From Trebouxia sp. TZW2008 (taxonomy: Eukaryota; Chlorophyta; Trebouxiophyceae; Trebouxiales; Trebouxiaceae): a stretch of 64,000 nucleotides of DNA. The position numbers were made by a program, and so were the translations under genes. The notes beneath the pieces were generated by a model. The model was not told the origin of the DNA and made no database searches. It saw only the letters and a list, made by a program, of their open reading frames with translations. Where the stretch lies: NCBI GenBank assembly GCA_002118135.1, contig BDIU01000182.1:124001-188000 (forward strand). The letters run 5' to 3'. Positions 61,828 to 64,000 of the stretch are shown here, in pieces. The stretch's first letter is position 1, and each line of letters opens with the position of its first letter.

Positions 61828-63001
61828 TCAACAGTCTGGTCCGCTGCAGCCATACAGCAGTCCCTTTGGAGCAGGGTGATCATACCCACATTTAATTATC
61901 TTTCCTGTGGTAGCATTCACCACCATGTCAAACCCATAGAGCATCATAGCATCTGCAGCTTGCACCGCTCCCTGAATGTGCGCCACCAGACTTGCCACAT
62001 GCGCAGTGACAAGCTTAGACTGGTGAATGGGTCTGGCTTGAATAGGCTGCCCAGTTTCTGGATCCTGATACAAGGATGCATTGTACGGGCTGTAATACGG
62101 CTTGTGTACCTTACCGCTGTTGCGGGCCAGATTCCCCAACTCAGGGCAGAAGACATGTGTGCCCAAAACCAATGGAAAGACTTCAACCACAACAGCGCTC
62201 AAGGGCATAAAGATGAGACTGACCAAATCTGACCCGCTGACTCCAACAAGCACCTTTGCATCTGATACAATGCGCAGCTGTTCTTGGAATGTCATGTTGC
62301 CCATTGTAACTATGGTGGCGTTCCAACCTTGTGTGTTGAGTTGTGAAGCTAGCTCAACAGCGTTGGTCAGCCTGCGGCTCTCAATGTTTTTGCGTATTGC
62401 AATGACCACACGGTTTGCTGTCGCCTCCTGCATTTAACAGTCTGCTGCAGCCAGATCGCTTTGGTATTATTGATGATCAGTTGGCTTAAATAACGAGCAG
62501 AGCTTTGACAGAGAGGCTCATGCATACGAGAAATACACAGTTTGCTCAGAAGACAAAGGCAAGACGAAGCACTCATACATGACAAATGTGAACCATTCCT
62601 CATTGATCAAAGGCTAGCCATGCAAACACAGATATCCTGTGCCCAGTGAATTTCAGAACAGACATGGCAGATGTCGCTTGGCATGCGCTTTCTGCCAGAT
62701 GCCATAGACAGCAACGCTGTACCTGTAGGGGATCAATTCCGTAATGCTGCTTGACAGCTGCACTCATGTTCAAGTAGTCGCACAGGATCGGAGTGTCACT
62801 CTGGAACAAGTTCATATCAAACTGGAATCCTCCTCCTACTGACAGCTTGACTTGGCTGAATTTGGTGACATCTGGCAGGTTTTGCAATAGGCCAAGATTC
62901 TGACCAAAAGCATCTGCTAGACCACTACCGTAGCTGCCCAGAGTCAGCCGCTCTTCAGTGCCGTCAAAGATCATGCCCAAGCTGCCAAATGGTATGCCAG
63001 C
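61828..63001 (-). CDS. GT61-like glycosyltransferase, 3' part
   Basis: Two exons joined in phase 0: 63001-62723 and 62427-61828 (stop); together 292 aa. The second exon carries the GT61/DUF563 pattern: RVVIAIRKN at the start, then MTFQEQLRIVSDAKVLVGVSGSDLVSLIFMPLSA with EVFP after it. In most relatives the loop is GxHGAGLxN; here it is GVSGSDLVS, so the His and the following Ala/Gly are changed, which may alter donor binding or activity. The family includes Golgi xylosyl- and N-acetylglucosaminyl-transferases. Sequons and Cys residues near the C-terminus (GYDHPAPKGLLYGCSGPDC) fit a lumenal domain. 5' exons with the membrane anchor should lie beyond 63001 and possibly outside the window. Confidence 0.8.
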
Positions 63002-64000
63002 CTGCGACCAAGCACAACTCGAATGGGCTGCACCACGTGCACTCTGTGTCCCATAATGTCAGATGCTTGCTGCCAATAGCACATGGGTGAATGGCTCAAC
63101 AGACAAAGTAAGTGTGTCAAACACTGCCAACATGGTCCAGGCAGCGGGAGAATGAAGGTAGAAATGACTCAATGCATTGTTTGTGCGCATGTTTTGCTTC
63201 CATCCTATATGGCGGGGGCAAGGGTGGTCCCTAGCTTGTTGGCATGCAGCTTTGGACTGTGATTTGCTCCTGTGTCATGCATTGTGACGCGCTCAACAGC
63301 CCAAGAAAACAATTCTAAGAGAACAAGAACATAGACTCCATGTAAGTCTGTTGCTGCAACAAAGGTAGCAGCGTCACGTCTGCACCTGTAGCATGCATCT
63401 GTGCGTGGTTCCAGTGCCAGGTTCAGTTGAGGTGCAGGGTTTGGGCCTCACTGCTGACATGTCAAGAACACAATGCACATACCAAGTTGCAATCAATGCA
63501 GCGCTGTTGACACGAAGGCAAAAGTTTACGTCTGCACCTGTAGCGTCCATCTGTGTATATGGTACCAGTGCAGGTTCAGTTGATGTGTGGGGTTTGGGCC
63601 CAACAGCTGGCCTGTCAAGAGCGTCGGGCCATCAAGCGTTGACCAAGGCTGAGGTAGCTCTTGCTGAAGCCATAACGGTTGCTGACCAACCCTATCAAAA
63701 CAGCAAACTTGTTGATTGTAGACAAGCAAGGCTATAAACACGAGTCGTGAGGGATTTCAATGACATTGCTCAACCCTGGCATTGCAGCAAAGGAGTTGGC
63801 CAAGGCTGAGGTAGCTCTTGCTGAAGCCACAATAGTTGCTGACCAATTCTAGCAACACAGCGAACTGCTTGACTACAGACCAAGAAGGCAGGGCTGGGTG
63901 GTTGAGTGGTCAGTTTTTGCTTGACAGTGGGTGTACACATATAGTTGACATCGCTTAACCCGTGCAAAACGGCAAACTGGCTGGCCACAGTCAATATAAG
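63002..64000 (-). repeat. Repeat-rich 5' region of the glycosyltransferase gene
   Basis: Two tandem pairs: about 63375-63460 with 63525-63620 (TCTGCACCTGTAGC...), and about 63640-63705 with 63795-63860 (AGGCTGAGGTAGCTCTTGCT). They resemble the exon-echo pattern, and the parent exon may lie beyond 64000. I cannot assign a coding frame. Confidence 0.55.

Overview
This is nuclear DNA of a green alga. The genes are interrupted by many spliceosomal introns, and four proteins point to the green lineage: a full-size plant-type peroxisomal ABC transporter, a plant-type CAF-1 large subunit, a ribose-5-phosphate isomerase with a plastid-targeting-like N-terminus, and a plant-type tripartite DENN protein. 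I infer Chlorophyta, perhaps Trebouxiophyceae; the sequence alone does not fix the species. There are no operons, tRNA, rRNA or CRISPR arrays.

Layout, left to right. 1-2350 (-): exon pieces of an unidentified gene. 2918-15512 (-): CAF-1 large subunit (FAS1), 18 exons, 1150 aa. 17090-18646 (+): a single-exon secreted glycoside-hydrolase-like gene. 19235-20269 (+): 3' part of a coiled-coil-like gene. 20977-33308 (-): PXA1/ABCD1 transporter, 18 exons, 1351 aa. 33686-36070 (+): secreted orphan protein, 7 exons. 36518-42391 (-): divergent protein kinase, 13 exons. 42692-42916: GC-rich foldback element. 43151-45176 (-): histidine phosphatase, 7 exons. 46956-47500 (-): ribosomal protein eL36. 47706-48895 (+): ribose-5-phosphate isomerase. 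49579-61043 (+): DENN-domain protein, 14 exons, 1370 aa. 61828-63001 (-): 3' part of a GT61-like glycosyltransferase.

Exon coordinates were read by hand. Each internal boundary was accepted only if it had a GT or GC donor and an AG acceptor and if codon phase carried through; every complete model closes in frame from ATG to stop.

The most unusual feature is not a gene. Introns of the long genes are packed with same-strand, degenerate partial copies of the neighbouring exon, often carrying that exon's splice site ('exon echoes'). They range from nearly identical repeats to barely recognisable remnants, usually with one intact, phase-compatible copy. They make up much of the intron length of FAS1, PXA1 and the DENN gene. 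They suggest that introns here grow, and perhaps arise, by repeated local tandem duplication across exon-intron boundaries.

The genes have unrelated housekeeping roles (chromatin assembly, peroxisomal import, pentose-phosphate metabolism, translation, membrane traffic) and do not form a pathway. Two head-to-head pairs (eL36/isomerase and PXA1/secreted orphan) probably share promoters.
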